This document shows, piece after piece, positions 10,822 to 10,864 of a stretch of DNA of 10,864 nt. The stretch comes from Parachlorella kessleri (Eukaryota; Chlorophyta; Trebouxiophyceae; Chlorellales; Chlorellaceae): the NCBI GenBank assembly GCA_001598975.1, contig BBXU01000539.1, forward strand, positions 1 to 10,864, read 5' to 3'. The position numbers and the translations under genes were made by a program. Every line of letters starts with the position of its first letter. Within the stretch, counting starts at the first letter, position 1. The notes under the pieces were generated by a model. That model saw only the letters and a list, made by a program, of their open reading frames with translations. It ran no database searches and was not told the origin of the DNA.

Positions 10822-10864
10822 GTGTGTGTGTGTGTGGGGGAGGGGGGGGGTCGGGCGGGGGCGG
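10822..10864. repeat. (GT)n run followed by G-rich sequence
   Basis: Dinucleotide repeat at 10822..10835, then G runs of 5, 9, 3 and 4 to the edge, inside the last L1 intron. The G runs could form a G-quadruplex. Confidence 0.7.

Overview
The window reads as nuclear DNA of a green alga, most like a GC-rich trebouxiophyte or other core chlorophyte (Chlorella-type). The reasons are a nuclear gene for plastid ribosomal protein L1 with a transit peptide, short GT-AG introns in both genes, GC-rich coding sequence with long Q, E and A tracts, and CA/TG microsatellites in introns. The lineage is inferred; the eukaryotic plastid-bearing character is well supported.

Two multi-exon genes lie head to head. 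On the minus strand, from 6419 down past the left edge (last exon seen ends at 146), is a membrane-anchored FHA / PP2C-type phosphatase gene resembling the plant kinase-associated protein phosphatase (KAPP). Its parts in order are a 35-codon signal-anchor exon (6419..6315), one huge low-complexity exon (6168..2413, 1252 codons), three exons for an FHA domain plus the start of a fourth (2009..1869, 1606..1502, 1324..1217, then 808..653), a linker, and the first exon of the PP2C catalytic domain (265..146). The remaining phosphatase exons lie outside the window. All seven splice donors in this gene are phase 0.

On the plus strand, from 8159 past the right edge, is the gene for plastid large-subunit protein L1 (uL1c). 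Six exons are in view (8159..8302, 8569..8600, 8671..8876, 9219..9287, 9808..9983, 10673..10798). They give an unbroken 251-codon reading frame: transit peptide, RNA-binding domain and the L1 signature. The C-terminal part is beyond the edge.

The 1.74 kb between the two start codons has no convincing gene. It holds a long imperfect fold-back (7300..7835) with two arms of about 203 bp around a 129 bp centre, a candidate non-autonomous element or hairpin-RNA source.

The most unusual pattern is that direct repeats sit on splice junctions. The acceptor of the PP2C exon is present three times at 59 to 60 bp spacing. The acceptor of the preceding exon is copied 105 bp away. Two donors of the L1 gene lie in direct repeats, one of them at the head of a 28 bp minisatellite. 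No new defence or mobile system was found; the more interesting material is the fold-back, the splice-site repeats and the very long disordered region inserted in a KAPP-like protein.
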